A DNA stretch of 64,000 nt, from NCBI GenBank assembly GCA_004297165.1, contig SCUJ01000006.1:310001-374000 (forward strand), given 5' to 3'. Position numbers and translations under genes: made by a program. The notes beneath the pieces are model-generated. The model saw nothing but the letters and a program-made list of their open reading frames with translations. It had not been told where the DNA came from and ran no database searches. Origin of the DNA: Gammaproteobacteria bacterium (GTDB taxonomy: Bacteria > Pseudomonadota > Gammaproteobacteria > Eutrophobiales > Eutrophobiaceae). Positions 44,237-53,436 of the stretch are shown piece after piece. Within the stretch, counting starts at the first letter, position 1. Each line of letters begins with the position of its first letter.

Positions 44237-44839
44237 ATGAGTATGCATGCAATGCCGCAAAAACCCCGTTCGCCAAGCTTGATCCTCGCGATCATACTGT
44301 GTCTGCCTGTCACACTATTACAGGCTGAGACTACAGACTTCGACGGCGACTGGATTGTCAATGCCGAGTTGAGCGGCGATACGGATCGACAGGTCGAAAA
44401 GGCGATCCGGGAAGCGGGCGGCTTTCCCTCCGGAGGCAAGCGCGGCAGCAAGGAGCGCTACCGCGGCGGACCCGCGGATCAGTTGCTTTACGATCACATC
44501 TCCTATGATCAGCATTTACGTTTCGAATATCGGGAACCCCGCGTGCGGCTGATCTACGACGATGGTTTCGAACGGTCATTTTATGCGGATGGCCGGGGCC
44601 GAGTCGCCAGCGCCAGCGGGACAACGGGCGGTGACCGCAGCGATTATTCATTTGCCTCGTGGGAAGGCGAACGCCTGATGGTGGAATCGCGACCGCTGGA
44701 TGGCGGGAACATCAGCGAGATTTTCACCCTGGAGGAAGGGGGGCAGCGTTTACGTGTTGAACTGGAATTGCACCCGCTGAGTTTCCGGTGGCCAATCCTT
44801 CTGGTCCGGGTCTACGATCGCGTCAACGCCGCGCCATAA
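44237..44839 (+). CDS. Exported protein of unknown function
   Basis: A 200-residue protein with a signal peptide (hydrophobic core about 14-27, cut near LQA-E). The mature part has DFDGDWIVNAELSG, LLYDHISYDQHLRFEYREPRVRLIY, and strand-rich segments ending LRVELELHPLSFRWPILLVRVYDR. It contains no cysteines and no recognised catalytic motif. It may be an outer-envelope or periplasmic protein. It has its own upstream region and ends convergent with ettA. Confidence 0.6.
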   Translation: MSMHAMPQKPRSPSLILAIILCLPVTLLQAETTDFDGDWIVNAELSGDTDRQVEKAIREAGGFPSGGKRGSKERYRGGPADQLLYDHISYDQHLRFEYREPRVRLIYDDGFERSFYADGRGRVASASGTTGGDRSDYSFASWEGERLMVESRPLDGGNISEIFTLEEGGQRLRVELELHPLSFRWPILLVRVYDRVNAAP

Positions 44840-44862
44840 CAGGCTGTAGAAAACCTTCTGCG
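44839..44862 (+). repeat. Short relative of the narK-end palindromic element
   Basis: ACAGGCTG followed by TAGAAAACCTTCTGCG resembles the first 24 bases of the element at 3295 (ACAGGCTGGTGAAAAACTGCTGCG). Only this end is present. It lies between the convergent exported-protein and ettA genes. Confidence 0.45.
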
Positions 44863-44869
44863 TTACATA

Positions 44870-46534
44870 TCACCCGTGCAATCGGCGGTAATGCACCCGG
44901 TGCGGTTCTGAATCCTCGCCGCGGCGGCGCACCAGGTCCGCGTGGTAGTCGCTGAAATTCCCATCGTGTAAGACAACCGCCGAATCGCCTTCGAAGGCGA
45001 GGATGTGCGTGGCGATGCGATCCAGGAACCAGCGGTCATGGGAAATGACCATGGCGCTGCCGGGGAAGGCGAGGAGGGCCTCTTCCAGGGCGCGCAGCGT
45101 CTCGATATCCAGATCGTTGGACGGTTCGTCGAGCAACAGGACATTCGCCCCCTGCCGGAGGGTGAGGGCAAGGTGCAGGCGACCGCGCTCGCCGCCGGAT
45201 AGCGCCGCGACATGTTTCTGTTGCTCCGTGCCGCGGAAGTTGAAGCGTCCGAGATAGGCCCTCGAATTGACCTGATAGTTGCCGATGGTGAGGTTCTCCT
45301 GCCCGTCCGAGATCGCCTCCCAGACGGTCTTTTTGTTGTCCAGCTTGTCCCGTTCCTGTTCGACGCAGGCGATCTTCACGGTCTCGCCGATGGCGATCGC
45401 GCCGCTATCCGGCTGAACCTGTCCGGTGATCAGGCGGAAGAGGGTGGTCTTGCCGGCCCCGTTGCCGCCGATGACCCCGACTATGGCGCCCGCGGGTACG
45501 CGAAATTCCAGATTCTCGAAGAGATTTTTCTCGCCGAAGCATTTGCCGACGCTGTTGAATTCGATCACCTGATCGCCGAGCCGGGGTCCTGGTGGTATAT
45601 AGATCTCGTTGGTCTCGTTGCGCTTTTGAAAGTCCTGCGCATTCAATTCCTGAAAGCGGGCGAGGCGGGCCTTGCTCTTGCTGTGCCGGCCCTGGGGATT
45701 GCTGCGCACCCATTCGAGTTCGTGCTGGATCGCCTTCTGCCGGGCGGTCTCCGTGCGTTCCTCGTGCGCCAGTCGTTGTTCCTTGTATTGCAGCCAGCCG
45801 GAGTAATTGCCCTCGAAAGGGATCCCGCGCCCGCGATCCAGTTCCAGGATCCAGCCCGCGACGTTGTCGAGAAAATAACGGTCGTGGGTGACCGCGACCA
45901 CGGTGCCGCTGAATTCGGCCAGGAAGCGTTCGAGCCAGTAGACGGACTCCGCGTCCAGGTGGTTGGTCGGCTCATCCAGCAACAGCATGTCGGGGCGGGA
46001 GAGCAGCAATCGGCAGAGCGCCACGCGCCGTTTTTCACCGCCCGAGAGATGTTCGACCGGGGCGTCCCAGGGAGGCAGGCGCAGGGCGTCGGCGGCGCGT
46101 TCGAGTTTGTGTTCCAGGTTATGGGCATCCCAGGCCTCGATGATCGCCTCGTGTTTCTCCTGCATTTTGGCGAGTTCGTCGAAGTTGGCGACCTCCCGGC
46201 CGTAGGCCAGATAGACCTCCTGCAAACCCGCCAGGGCATCGAGTGGTTCGCGCAGACCGTCCTCCACGTTCTGCCGGACAGTGCGGGCCGCATCCAGTTG
46301 CGGTTCCTGCGACAGGAAACCCACCCGGATATTCGGCATCGGCCGCGCCTCTCCGTTGATCTCGGTATCCACGCCCGCCATGATCCGGAGCAGGGTGGAT
46401 TTTCCCGCGCCGTTAAGCCCGAGCACGCCGATCTTCGCCCCCGGAAAGAAAGACAGCGAGATATCCTTCAGGATCTCGCGTTTGGGCGGCACGACCTTGC
46501 CGACGCCGATCATCGTGTAAACGTATTGGGCCAC
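44870..46534 (-). CDS. ettA: Energy-dependent translational throttle protein EttA (ABC-F)
   Basis: A 554-residue protein, matching E. coli EttA at 555. The GTG start at 46534 (VAQYVYTM) has GGAG 8 nt upstream and gives the family N-terminus; the longer frame to 46687 does not. Two ABC domains are present: Walker A GLNGAGKSTLL and GGNGAGKTTLF, signatures LSGGEKRRVAL and LSGGERGRLHLAL, and Walker B MLLLDEPTNHLD and VLLLDEPSNDLD. EttA binds the ribosomal E site and gates elongation according to ATP/ADP. It diverges from the cyclophilin gene. Confidence 0.95.
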   Translation of the reverse strand: MAQYVYTMIGVGKVVPPKREILKDISLSFFPGAKIGVLGLNGAGKSTLLRIMAGVDTEINGEARPMPNIRVGFLSQEPQLDAARTVRQNVEDGLREPLDALAGLQEVYLAYGREVANFDELAKMQEKHEAIIEAWDAHNLEHKLERAADALRLPPWDAPVEHLSGGEKRRVALCRLLLSRPDMLLLDEPTNHLDAESVYWLERFLAEFSGTVVAVTHDRYFLDNVAGWILELDRGRGIPFEGNYSGWLQYKEQRLAHEERTETARQKAIQHELEWVRSNPQGRHSKSKARLARFQELNAQDFQKRNETNEIYIPPGPRLGDQVIEFNSVGKCFGEKNLFENLEFRVPAGAIVGVIGGNGAGKTTLFRLITGQVQPDSGAIAIGETVKIACVEQERDKLDNKKTVWEAISDGQENLTIGNYQVNSRAYLGRFNFRGTEQQKHVAALSGGERGRLHLALTLRQGANVLLLDEPSNDLDIETLRALEEALLAFPGSAMVISHDRWFLDRIATHILAFEGDSAVVLHDGNFSDYHADLVRRRGEDSEPHRVHYRRLHG

Positions 46535-46698
46535 TGAGTAAACTCCATAAAGGTTGTGGTGATATGGGGTGGACAGGTTGCGGGCGCCCGCCCATGCCGG
46601 CACGGGACATGGTGAGGGCTGCATCGATTCTGTTATGCCTGCGGCGGCGGGATTATATACAATTTCCGCCCTCGATTCGAAGATCATGGGAGTTGTTT

Positions 46699-47292
46699 AT
46701 GCTGATGAAGACCTGCGGCGCAAAGCATGTTTTGATGGGAGTGTGTCTGTGGTTCATTGCCGTTCAGGCGAATGCCGGGGAAGGCCGTCCCGAGGTGACA
46801 ATCGAAACCAGGCATGGGCAGATAGTCATCGAACTGCTGCCGGAGGTCGCCCCAGGGCATGTCGCAAACTTTCTCAAGCTGACGGAATCCGGATTTTATA
46901 ACGGCACGATCTTTCATCGTGTGATCCCCGGTTTCATGATTCAGGGCGGCGATCCTTACACGAAGCAGATGGATAAATCGAAATACGGCACGGGCGGTCC
47001 GGGTTATGCCATCCCTGCGGAATTTAACGCGGAGCCGCACGTCCGCGGCACAGTCTCCATGGCCCGTTCACGGGACCCGGACAGCGCGGGCTCCCAGTTT
47101 TTCATCGTGGTCAAGGACACGCCGCATCTGAACGGACAGTACACGGTTTTCGGCCGGGTGATCTCCGGCATGGAAACGGTGGACAGGATCGTGGCCGAGG
47201 CGCGCGACCCCATGGACAATCCCTTGGAACGCGTTGAAATGCAGGTCCGTATGCGTGCGCAGGAAGCGCCCGCGGCAAAGACAGAGGAGTAA
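46699..47292 (+). CDS. Periplasmic cyclophilin-type peptidyl-prolyl isomerase
   Basis: A 197-residue protein. The start at 46699 yields a signal peptide (about 1-26, ending ANA-G). The catalytic Arg region is FHRVIPGFMIQGGDPY (about 72-87), GTVSMARSRDPDSAGSQFFIV follows, and HLNGQYTVFGRV gives the cyclophilin end. It catalyses proline isomerisation of exported proteins like PpiA. The acidic C-terminal tail is short. VanZ-type and PilZ genes follow on the same strand. Confidence 0.93.
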   Translation: MLMKTCGAKHVLMGVCLWFIAVQANAGEGRPEVTIETRHGQIVIELLPEVAPGHVANFLKLTESGFYNGTIFHRVIPGFMIQGGDPYTKQMDKSKYGTGGPGYAIPAEFNAEPHVRGTVSMARSRDPDSAGSQFFIVVKDTPHLNGQYTVFGRVISGMETVDRIVAEARDPMDNPLERVEMQVRMRAQEAPAAKTEE

Positions 47293-47321
47293 CGCTACCG
47301 ATTGCCCGGCAACGGCGGGAT

Positions 47322-48236
47322 GTGATGAAAATCCCTGCCCCGTTCGCGGCGACAGTCGTCGGCGCCGGACTGGTCCTGATCTTCCTGCCCCTGGATGCGA
47401 GGGAGCTCGGGCGTTCGTTGGCAGAACTGTGGGACCTTGGCCATGTGGCTTTCTTCTTCTGTCTCTTGAGTCTGGCGCTCCCCCGGTTTCGCTGGCGCGG
47501 GCAACAGGTTTCGCTGCCTGCGGGGATAGGCCTTGCGCTGGTCATCGGCCTTGGCATCGGCGGCGCGATTGAGGCGCTGCAACAGGGAATCGCAGGCCGC
47601 GAGGCAAGCCTTGGGGATCTGTATCGCGACATAACCGGGGCACTGCTTGCGGCCGGCTGGACCCGGTGGCGCATGGTTTCGACTCTAACCCCATTCATGA
47701 AAGGCTTGCGGGTCTTTGCCGTGTTGCTGATCCTCCCGTCCGGCGTCCATTTATCGTTGGCGCTCATGGATGAATGGCGTGCCTGGCGGGAATTCCCGGT
47801 GTTGCTGGGATCGGGCGACAGATTGTCCTTAACCCGCTTCGGCAATCCGGCCAATCTGCGACCGGTCGCCTCCGGCGTCGAGGTTGCGTTCAGCACAGCG
47901 CTGTATTCCGGTTTTAATTTACGCTACTTTCCCCGCGATTGGTCCGGTTTTGCGCGGCTGGAGTTGCTGCTCGACAATCCCGCGGAGGAGACCGTCTCCT
48001 TGACATGCAGGATCCATGACCGGGCGCATAATCAGGATTATGCCGATCGATTTAATGGGCGTTATGCTATCGTAAAGGGTGCGAATGCGATTACGGTGGA
48101 CCTCGTCGAAGCCGCGCGGCTCTCATCCGGCAGGGTCATGGACATGCGGCATATCGCGGGGCTGGGTTGTTTTACCACAAGGCTCGCCCGGCCAGCCGTG
48201 CTGGTCCTGCGCCGGATCAGGCTCGTGCAAAAATGA
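47322..48236 (+). CDS. VanZ-like membrane protein with C-terminal soluble domain
   Basis: A 304-residue protein. The first half has four hydrophobic segments and the VanZ-like pattern WDLGHVAFFFCLLSLALPRF and EALQQGIAGREASLGDLYRDITGALLA. The second half (about 150-304) is a beta-rich domain with ending RHIAGLGCFTTRLARPAVLVLRRIRL, resembling carbohydrate-binding-like modules seen with some VanZ proteins. Function is unknown; VanZ proteins confer weak teicoplanin resistance in some species. It lies 29 bp after the cyclophilin gene. Confidence 0.75.
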   Translation: MMKIPAPFAATVVGAGLVLIFLPLDARELGRSLAELWDLGHVAFFFCLLSLALPRFRWRGQQVSLPAGIGLALVIGLGIGGAIEALQQGIAGREASLGDLYRDITGALLAAGWTRWRMVSTLTPFMKGLRVFAVLLILPSGVHLSLALMDEWRAWREFPVLLGSGDRLSLTRFGNPANLRPVASGVEVAFSTALYSGFNLRYFPRDWSGFARLELLLDNPAEETVSLTCRIHDRAHNQDYADRFNGRYAIVKGANAITVDLVEAARLSSGRVMDMRHIAGLGCFTTRLARPAVLVLRRIRLVQK

Positions 48237-48268
48237 AATCATAAGCTGACAGGATTTACAGACACGCC

Positions 48269-48622
48269 ATGCAAACGACTGAGGGGAAGGATACGCGGAG
48301 ACTCGTGCGTTTTCCGGTGAACGTCAAGGTGTATGACGACGCGAACGGGAACACCTTGGGTTACACCTCGAACATGCACGTGGAAGGCATGATGCTGATG
48401 AGCTTCGCCGCGGTCGTGGTCGATACCGAGTACCGGGTCCGGCTCGAATACCTCGAACCGGATGATGAAATCGTTCAGATCCGGCTCTCGGCCCGTTGTC
48501 TCTGGTGCAAACAGGCGAACAACAAGGATATTCACCACAGCGGTTTTTATTTCTCCGAGATCGGTGTGGAACAGCGGGATAAGGTCATTCGCCTAATCGA
48601 GGCGATGACGGCCAGGTCCTGA
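48269..48622 (+). CDS. PilZ-domain protein, probable c-di-GMP receptor
   Basis: A 117-residue single-domain protein. RRLVRFPVNVKV near residues 10-21 carries the RxxxR element that binds c-di-GMP. The second motif, normally DxSxxG, reads NMHVEGMML (about 35-43), so the aspartate is replaced and binding may be weaker. The pilus gene pilF and a FimX-like protein are nearby in the window. It ends 17 bp before the opposite-strand efpL gene. Confidence 0.78.
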   Translation: MQTTEGKDTRRLVRFPVNVKVYDDANGNTLGYTSNMHVEGMMLMSFAAVVVDTEYRVRLEYLEPDDEIVQIRLSARCLWCKQANNKDIHHSGFYFSEIGVEQRDKVIRLIEAMTARS

Positions 48623-48639
48623 AACCTCGAGGGAGAGGG

Positions 48640-49206
48640 TCATGCCCTGGACATATATTTCCCGGTAACGGTGTTGACCCGGATCAGCGCGCCTGTCGCC
48701 AGATATTCGGGCACCTGCACCTCGATGCCGGTCGCGAGCCGCGCGGGTTTGGTCCGGCCGGTCGCGGTGGCGCCCTTGATCTCCGGGGCGGTATCGACGA
48801 TCTCGAGGTCGACGGAGTGGGGCAGTTCGACGGCCCGCAACCGGTCTTCCACCAGCAGGGCGGTGATGCCCCCCAGTCCCTCGGTCAGATAGCCGACCTG
48901 ATCCCCCAAGTCCTCGCCCGACATGCTGTACTGATTGTAATCCTCCGAATTCATGAACACGTATTCGTCGCCGTCGACATAACTGAACTGCACGGGCACG
49001 CGCCGGCAGTCGGCCTCGCGCAGGAAATCGTCGCCCTTGTAGGTGGCTTCCGCCTTCTGTGAGGTCTGAAGGTTCGTGTAACGGACCCGATACAGAGTCA
49101 CCGCACCCCTGGCCGAGGGGCTCTTGCACTCGATCTGTTTGACGATGTGCGGCGTCCCGTCGATATCGATGATGACGCCCTTCTTCAGTTCACTGGCCTT
49201 CGGCAT
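48640..49206 (-). CDS. efpL: Elongation factor P-like protein (EfpL/YeiP)
   Basis: A 188-residue protein. The start at 49206 (MPKASELKKGVIIDIDG) is that of the family. The tip loop IECKSPSARGAVTLYRVR carries Arg in place of the modified Lys of EF-P, which marks EfpL. FSYVDGDEYVFMNSEDYNQY and VQVPEYLATGALIRVNTVTGKYMSRA complete the three beta-barrel domains. It relieves ribosome stalling at proline-rich motifs. This subfamily is concentrated in gammaproteobacteria, which supports the lineage guess. Confidence 0.93.
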   Translation of the reverse strand: MPKASELKKGVIIDIDGTPHIVKQIECKSPSARGAVTLYRVRYTNLQTSQKAEATYKGDDFLREADCRRVPVQFSYVDGDEYVFMNSEDYNQYSMSGEDLGDQVGYLTEGLGGITALLVEDRLRAVELPHSVDLEIVDTAPEIKGATATGRTKPARLATGIEVQVPEYLATGALIRVNTVTGKYMSRA

Positions 49207-49389
49207 GCATGGGTCTCCTGTTCGAAAAGTTCTGGATTCGTCGCGAGCGGCGGGAAGCGTCCTGCTCGTGCTCCGCTTCGGAAGGGTGGCCATATTAGCG
49301 TTTATACCCGCTCGCCTACAAATCCGCATGGAGCATGGACTATACTCGTCGAGTAGAAGTTAGCATCCGGAATTCTGCGGGGGGAACCC

Positions 49390-50247
49390 ATGAATCTCCA
49401 CTCGGATTGCCTGAAAAACATCTACGCCCGCCCGGCGTCGAGTCGCTGCGCTGGCGTCATGTTCATTGTGTTACTGAGTCTGTCGCTTCCGGCCTGTACC
49501 TCCCTGACCATCGCCAGCCTGGTGGCGACCACCGTCAGCAACGCCGCCGAGCGGGAGCAGGCAACGCCGCGCCTTGACAAAAGCCAGATCGCCGCTTCCA
49601 ACATCAGTTTGGGCGTCGAATACATGCGCAAGGCGGAATACGAAAGGGCACTGGAAAAACTGGCCGCAGCGCGCACAGCCGAGCCTCGCAACGCCATGGT
49701 CTACAGCGTCATGGGGATCGTCAGGCAGCGCATGGGCGAGTTCGCGGAGGCGGAGAAATTATTCAAACAATCGGTGAAACTGAATCGCGCCGATTCCGAT
49801 GTGCTGAGCAACTACGGGCAATTCCTCTGCGCCCAGGGACGGATCGACGATGCGGAACGTTATTTCCTGGAGGCGGCACAAAACCCCTTGTACCGGACGC
49901 CGGAGGTGCCGTATGCGAATGCCGGCACCTGCGCCTATAAAAATGGCCGGACGGAACAGGCGATAGAATATTTCCAGAAGGCCCTGCAATCACAGCCCGC
50001 CCTGCCGAATGTGCTATTGCAGATGGCGGAGATCAGTTTCGATAGGGGCGAATACCTCCCCGCCCGCGACTATCTGACGGGCTACCTGCATGTGGCTTCG
50101 CATAACGAGAAGAGCCTGTGGCTCGGCATCCGGATCGAAAAGGAACTGGACAACAAGGATGCGGTTTCCAGTTACGCCCTGTTGTTGAGAAATCGGTTCT
50201 CGGGGTCCGTGGAGGCCGCACTGCTGGAGCAATCGGGGATCAGATAG
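49390..50247 (+). CDS. pilF: Type IV pilus pilotin PilF/PilW (TPR lipoprotein)
   Basis: A 285-residue lipoprotein: the lipobox LSLPAC places the lipidated Cys at about 36. About six TPR units follow, including the family-specific NYGQFLCAQGRIDDAERYFL and NAGTCAYKNGRTEQAIEYF. PilF/PilW is needed to assemble the PilQ secretin in the outer membrane for type IV pili. Usually it sits in an operon with ispG and hisS; here it stands alone before pyk. The N-terminus before the lipobox is longer than normal, so a later start is possible. Confidence 0.88.
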   Translation: MNLHSDCLKNIYARPASSRCAGVMFIVLLSLSLPACTSLTIASLVATTVSNAAEREQATPRLDKSQIAASNISLGVEYMRKAEYERALEKLAAARTAEPRNAMVYSVMGIVRQRMGEFAEAEKLFKQSVKLNRADSDVLSNYGQFLCAQGRIDDAERYFLEAAQNPLYRTPEVPYANAGTCAYKNGRTEQAIEYFQKALQSQPALPNVLLQMAEISFDRGEYLPARDYLTGYLHVASHNEKSLWLGIRIEKELDNKDAVSSYALLLRNRFSGSVEAALLEQSGIR

Positions 50248-50341
50248 TGGGCTGTTGATGTGTCATGCCATGGATCCGGCGCAATCGTTGTCTGTCATCC
50301 CTACCGGCCACCGGCGATCTGCATTATGATCGCCCCTACCC

Positions 50342-51781
50342 ATGAGACGCACGAAGATCATCGCCACTGTCGGCCCGGCCACCGATGCGCCGGGCATGCT
50401 GGAACATATGCTGGAGGCTGGCGTGGATCTGTTCCGCCTCAATTATTCCCATCAGGATGGCGGCCGGCATGAAGAGCGGGTTGCGCGTATACGCGAGCTC
50501 TCGGCCAGGCTTGGCGTCGAGACCGGCATCATCGCCGACCTGCAGGGCCCCAAGATACGGATCGGCAAGTTCGGCAACGGCCCGGTCACACTAAGCGAGG
50601 GGCAGGCGTTCATCCTGGACGTCGCAGCCCCCGTCGTCGCCGGCGACGCGCACCGGGTCGGCGTTACCTACCCGCTGCATGAGGATGTAAAACCCGGTCA
50701 TACGCTCCTGCTGGATGACGGGAGCATCGTCCTCAAGGTTAAGGAAGTGGCGGGTATGGAGATTCGTTGTAAGGTTCAGGTCGGCGGCGAACTCTCGGAC
50801 AACAAGGGGATCAATCTCTTGGGCGGCGGATTGTCCGCACCCTCCCTGACGGAGAAGGATCTGGTCGATCTCCGGCATGGCGTAAAGATCGGGGTGGACT
50901 ATTTCGCCGTTTCCTTCGTCCGCAATGCCCGGGATGTCGAAGAGACGCGACGGCAATTGATCCGGGCCGGCAGCGCGGCGGGGATCATCGCCAAGATCGA
51001 GCGGGCCGAGGCCGTGGAGCGCGCCGAGGAGATCATCGAGGCGGCGGACGCCATCATGATCGCCCGGGGCGACCTGGGCGTGGAGATCGGCGACGCGGTC
51101 CTGCCCGCGATCCAGAAGAATCTCATCACACTGGCGCGGAAGAAAAACCGCCCCAGCATCACGGCCACGCAGATGATGCAATCCATGATCGACAACCAGA
51201 TCCCCTTGCGGGCCGAGGTGTTCGATGTGGCCAATGCGGTCCTTGACGGCACTGACGCGGTGATGCTCTCGGCGGAGACCAGCGTCGGCAAGTTCCCCGA
51301 CAAGGTGGTCCAGGCGATGGCCAGGATCTGCGAGGAAACGGAGAAACAACCGGTGGCCAGGTTCTCGGATCACCGCATCAGCCAGAATTTCAACCGGATC
51401 GACGAGGCGATCGCCGCGGCGACGATGTATACGGCCAACCATATTGGCGCGCGGGCGATCGCCTCGCTGACCGAGACCGGCACCACCTGCCGGTGGATGT
51501 CGCGGATCAGCTCGACCATCCCGGTCTTCGGCTTTACCCGCTATCCCGAAACCATGCGCCGGATGCGCCTGTACCGGGGCGTCTGCCCGATCCATTTCGA
51601 TATTACGCACACCAACCCCTTTGAGGCCAATCGCGAGATCATCAGAATTCTGCGGGAAAAGGGGTATGTCGCGAATGGCGATCGGGTTATCATCACCAAG
51701 GGCGATTTGCAGGGCATCCGCGGAGGCACCAACAACATGAAGATCATCCAGGTGGGCCAATCGCTGGAGACGGATGCCTGA
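50342..51781 (+). CDS. pyk: Pyruvate kinase
   Basis: A 479-residue complete enzyme converting phosphoenolpyruvate and ADP to pyruvate and ATP. It starts MRRTKIIATVGPATD. RLNYSH, ADLQGPKIRIG, the catalytic Lys in AKIERAEAV, MIARGDLGVEIG and ITATQMMQSMI, then DAVMLSAETSVG are all in place. The C-terminal domain (from about 345) is present. The sequence is of the PykA type. The adjacent aldolase suggests a small glycolytic cluster. The second, unusual pyruvate-kinase-like protein is at 14419-16311. Confidence 0.95.
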   Translation: MRRTKIIATVGPATDAPGMLEHMLEAGVDLFRLNYSHQDGGRHEERVARIRELSARLGVETGIIADLQGPKIRIGKFGNGPVTLSEGQAFILDVAAPVVAGDAHRVGVTYPLHEDVKPGHTLLLDDGSIVLKVKEVAGMEIRCKVQVGGELSDNKGINLLGGGLSAPSLTEKDLVDLRHGVKIGVDYFAVSFVRNARDVEETRRQLIRAGSAAGIIAKIERAEAVERAEEIIEAADAIMIARGDLGVEIGDAVLPAIQKNLITLARKKNRPSITATQMMQSMIDNQIPLRAEVFDVANAVLDGTDAVMLSAETSVGKFPDKVVQAMARICEETEKQPVARFSDHRISQNFNRIDEAIAAATMYTANHIGARAIASLTETGTTCRWMSRISSTIPVFGFTRYPETMRRMRLYRGVCPIHFDITHTNPFEANREIIRILREKGYVANGDRVIITKGDLQGIRGGTNNMKIIQVGQSLETDA

Positions 51782-51822
51782 ACGAAATTTGTTTTTTATA
51801 GCAACCAGATGGAGTATCAGTT

Positions 51823-52851
51823 ATGAGCGACATAAAGGCTGAATTAACCGCCACCGCCAGCGCCATGGTGGCGAAGGGCAAGGGAATCCTGGCGATTGAC
51901 GAGAGCTTCCCCTCGATCAAGAAACGCTTCGACGGCATCGGCATCGAATCGAATGAGGAAAACCGCCGCGCTTATCGCGAGATCCTGATCGACAATCCCG
52001 GGGCCGCGGACTACATCAGCGGCATGATCCTCTTCGACGAGACCATCCGCCAGGCAACCAAGGCCGGCGAGACGTTCCCGGCCGCGCTCAAGCGGCAGGG
52101 GATCCTGACCGGGATCAAGGTGGACGCCGGAACCAGCGATCTTGCCGGACACCCCGGCGAGAAGGTGACGGATGGACTCGACGGGCTGCGCAAGCGGCTC
52201 ACTGAATACCGCACGCTCGGCGCGCGCTTCGCCAAGTGGCGGGCGGTGATCACGATCGGCGCGGGCATCCCGACCTCCGCCTGCATCGAGGCGAACATGC
52301 ACGCGCTCGCCCGTTACGCGGGGTTGTGCCAGGAAGTTGGCCTCGTGCCGATGGTGGAGCCGGAAGTCCTGATGGACGCCGACAACACCATCGATACCTG
52401 TTACACCGTGACCCGGACCACGCTGCACACCCTGTTCGACATGCTCGATCGGCAGGATGTGCGCTGCGAACACACCATCCTCAAGGTCAACATGGTGGTG
52501 CCGGGCAAACTCTGTGCGCAACAGGCGAGCGTAAGCGACGTGGCCGCGCAGACCGTACGCTGCCTGCTCGATTCGGTGCCGGCCTCGATCCCCGGGGTTG
52601 TATTCCTCTCCGGCGGCCAGAGCGCCGAGCTTGCCACCGCGCATTTGAACGCCATGAACGCCGGTTGGAAAAATCTACCCTGGCCACTCAGCTTTTCCTA
52701 CGGCCGCGCGCTGCAGGCGCCATGCCTCAAGGCATGGGGCGGCAAGCCGGAAAACACCGCTGCGGCCAAGGCGCGGCTCCTGCACCGGGAGAAATGCAAC
52801 GGCCTGGCCTCGCTCGGCCAATACAAGCCCGAGATGGAGAAGGCGGCCTGA
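51823..52851 (+). CDS. Fructose-bisphosphate aldolase, class I
   Basis: A 342-residue Schiff-base aldolase splitting fructose-1,6-bisphosphate. GILAIDESFPSIKKRFDGIGI is the family start. WRAVITIG, VPMVEPEVLMDADNTID and the Schiff-base Lys in HTILKVNMVVPG (about 222-233) follow. LSGGQSAELATAHLNAMNA is also conserved. Length fits class I enzymes of bacteria. It follows pyk by 41 bp and precedes the cobalamin adenosyltransferase by 5 bp. Confidence 0.95.
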   Translation: MSDIKAELTATASAMVAKGKGILAIDESFPSIKKRFDGIGIESNEENRRAYREILIDNPGAADYISGMILFDETIRQATKAGETFPAALKRQGILTGIKVDAGTSDLAGHPGEKVTDGLDGLRKRLTEYRTLGARFAKWRAVITIGAGIPTSACIEANMHALARYAGLCQEVGLVPMVEPEVLMDADNTIDTCYTVTRTTLHTLFDMLDRQDVRCEHTILKVNMVVPGKLCAQQASVSDVAAQTVRCLLDSVPASIPGVVFLSGGQSAELATAHLNAMNAGWKNLPWPLSFSYGRALQAPCLKAWGGKPENTAAAKARLLHREKCNGLASLGQYKPEMEKAA

Positions 52852-52856
52852 CAGCC

Positions 52857-53405
52857 ATGGGCCATCGCCTGAGCCGGATCTACACCCGCACCGGCGATGA
52901 CGGCGCCACCGGCCTTGCCGATGGAAGCCGCATCGCCAAGTCCGCGATCCAGCTTGCCGCCATGGGCGATATCGACGAGCTCAACAGTTGGCTGGGCCTG
53001 CTGCTGTGCGAGGCGATCCCGGAACCGGTGGCCGGACAATTGAGACAGTTGCAGCATATCCTGTTCAACATGGGGAGCGCGCTGGCGTTCCCCGATCCGG
53101 CCAAGGCGCGGCTCAAGGATTACACCTCCACCTTTGAAGCCTGGATCGACGCCTATAATGCGGAACTGCCGCCGCTCAAGGAATTCATCCTGCCGGGCGG
53201 TAACCGCACCGCATCAATCTGCCATGTCGCGCGCACGGTCTGCCGCCGGGCGGAACGCACGCTCGCCGGTCTGGCGCAGACCCAGACCCTGCCGCGGGCC
53301 CTGACGGTCGGCATCAACCGGCTCTCGGATCTGCTTTTTGTCATTGCCAGGGTGCTCGCGCGCAGCAACGGAGGCAACGAGGTCTACTGGGACAGGGAAG
53401 TCTGA
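52857..53405 (+). CDS. Corrinoid (cob(I)alamin) adenosyltransferase, PduO type
   Basis: A 182-residue enzyme attaching the adenosyl group of ATP to cobalt. The start MGHRLSRIYTRTGDDGATGL has the ATP-binding TRTGDDGxTGL motif, AAMGDIDELNSWLGLL follows, and the other half ends with FILPGGNRTASICHVARTVCRRAER. Length matches PduO-type enzymes (about 185). A requirement for adenosylcobalamin suggests a B12-dependent mutase elsewhere. It is 5 bp after the aldolase gene. Confidence 0.92.
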   Translation: MGHRLSRIYTRTGDDGATGLADGSRIAKSAIQLAAMGDIDELNSWLGLLLCEAIPEPVAGQLRQLQHILFNMGSALAFPDPAKARLKDYTSTFEAWIDAYNAELPPLKEFILPGGNRTASICHVARTVCRRAERTLAGLAQTQTLPRALTVGINRLSDLLFVIARVLARSNGGNEVYWDREV

Positions 53406-53436
53406 CCGGCGGTTCACCGTCAGCGTTGTAGCCGCC

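Noticed and set aside
45212-46537. A 441-codon plus-strand frame opposite ettA
   Set aside because: EttA is intact on the other strand with all ABC motifs; the antisense frame is not protein-like.
50591-51760. A 389-codon minus-strand frame opposite pyk
   Set aside because: Pyruvate kinase on the plus strand is complete and conserved.
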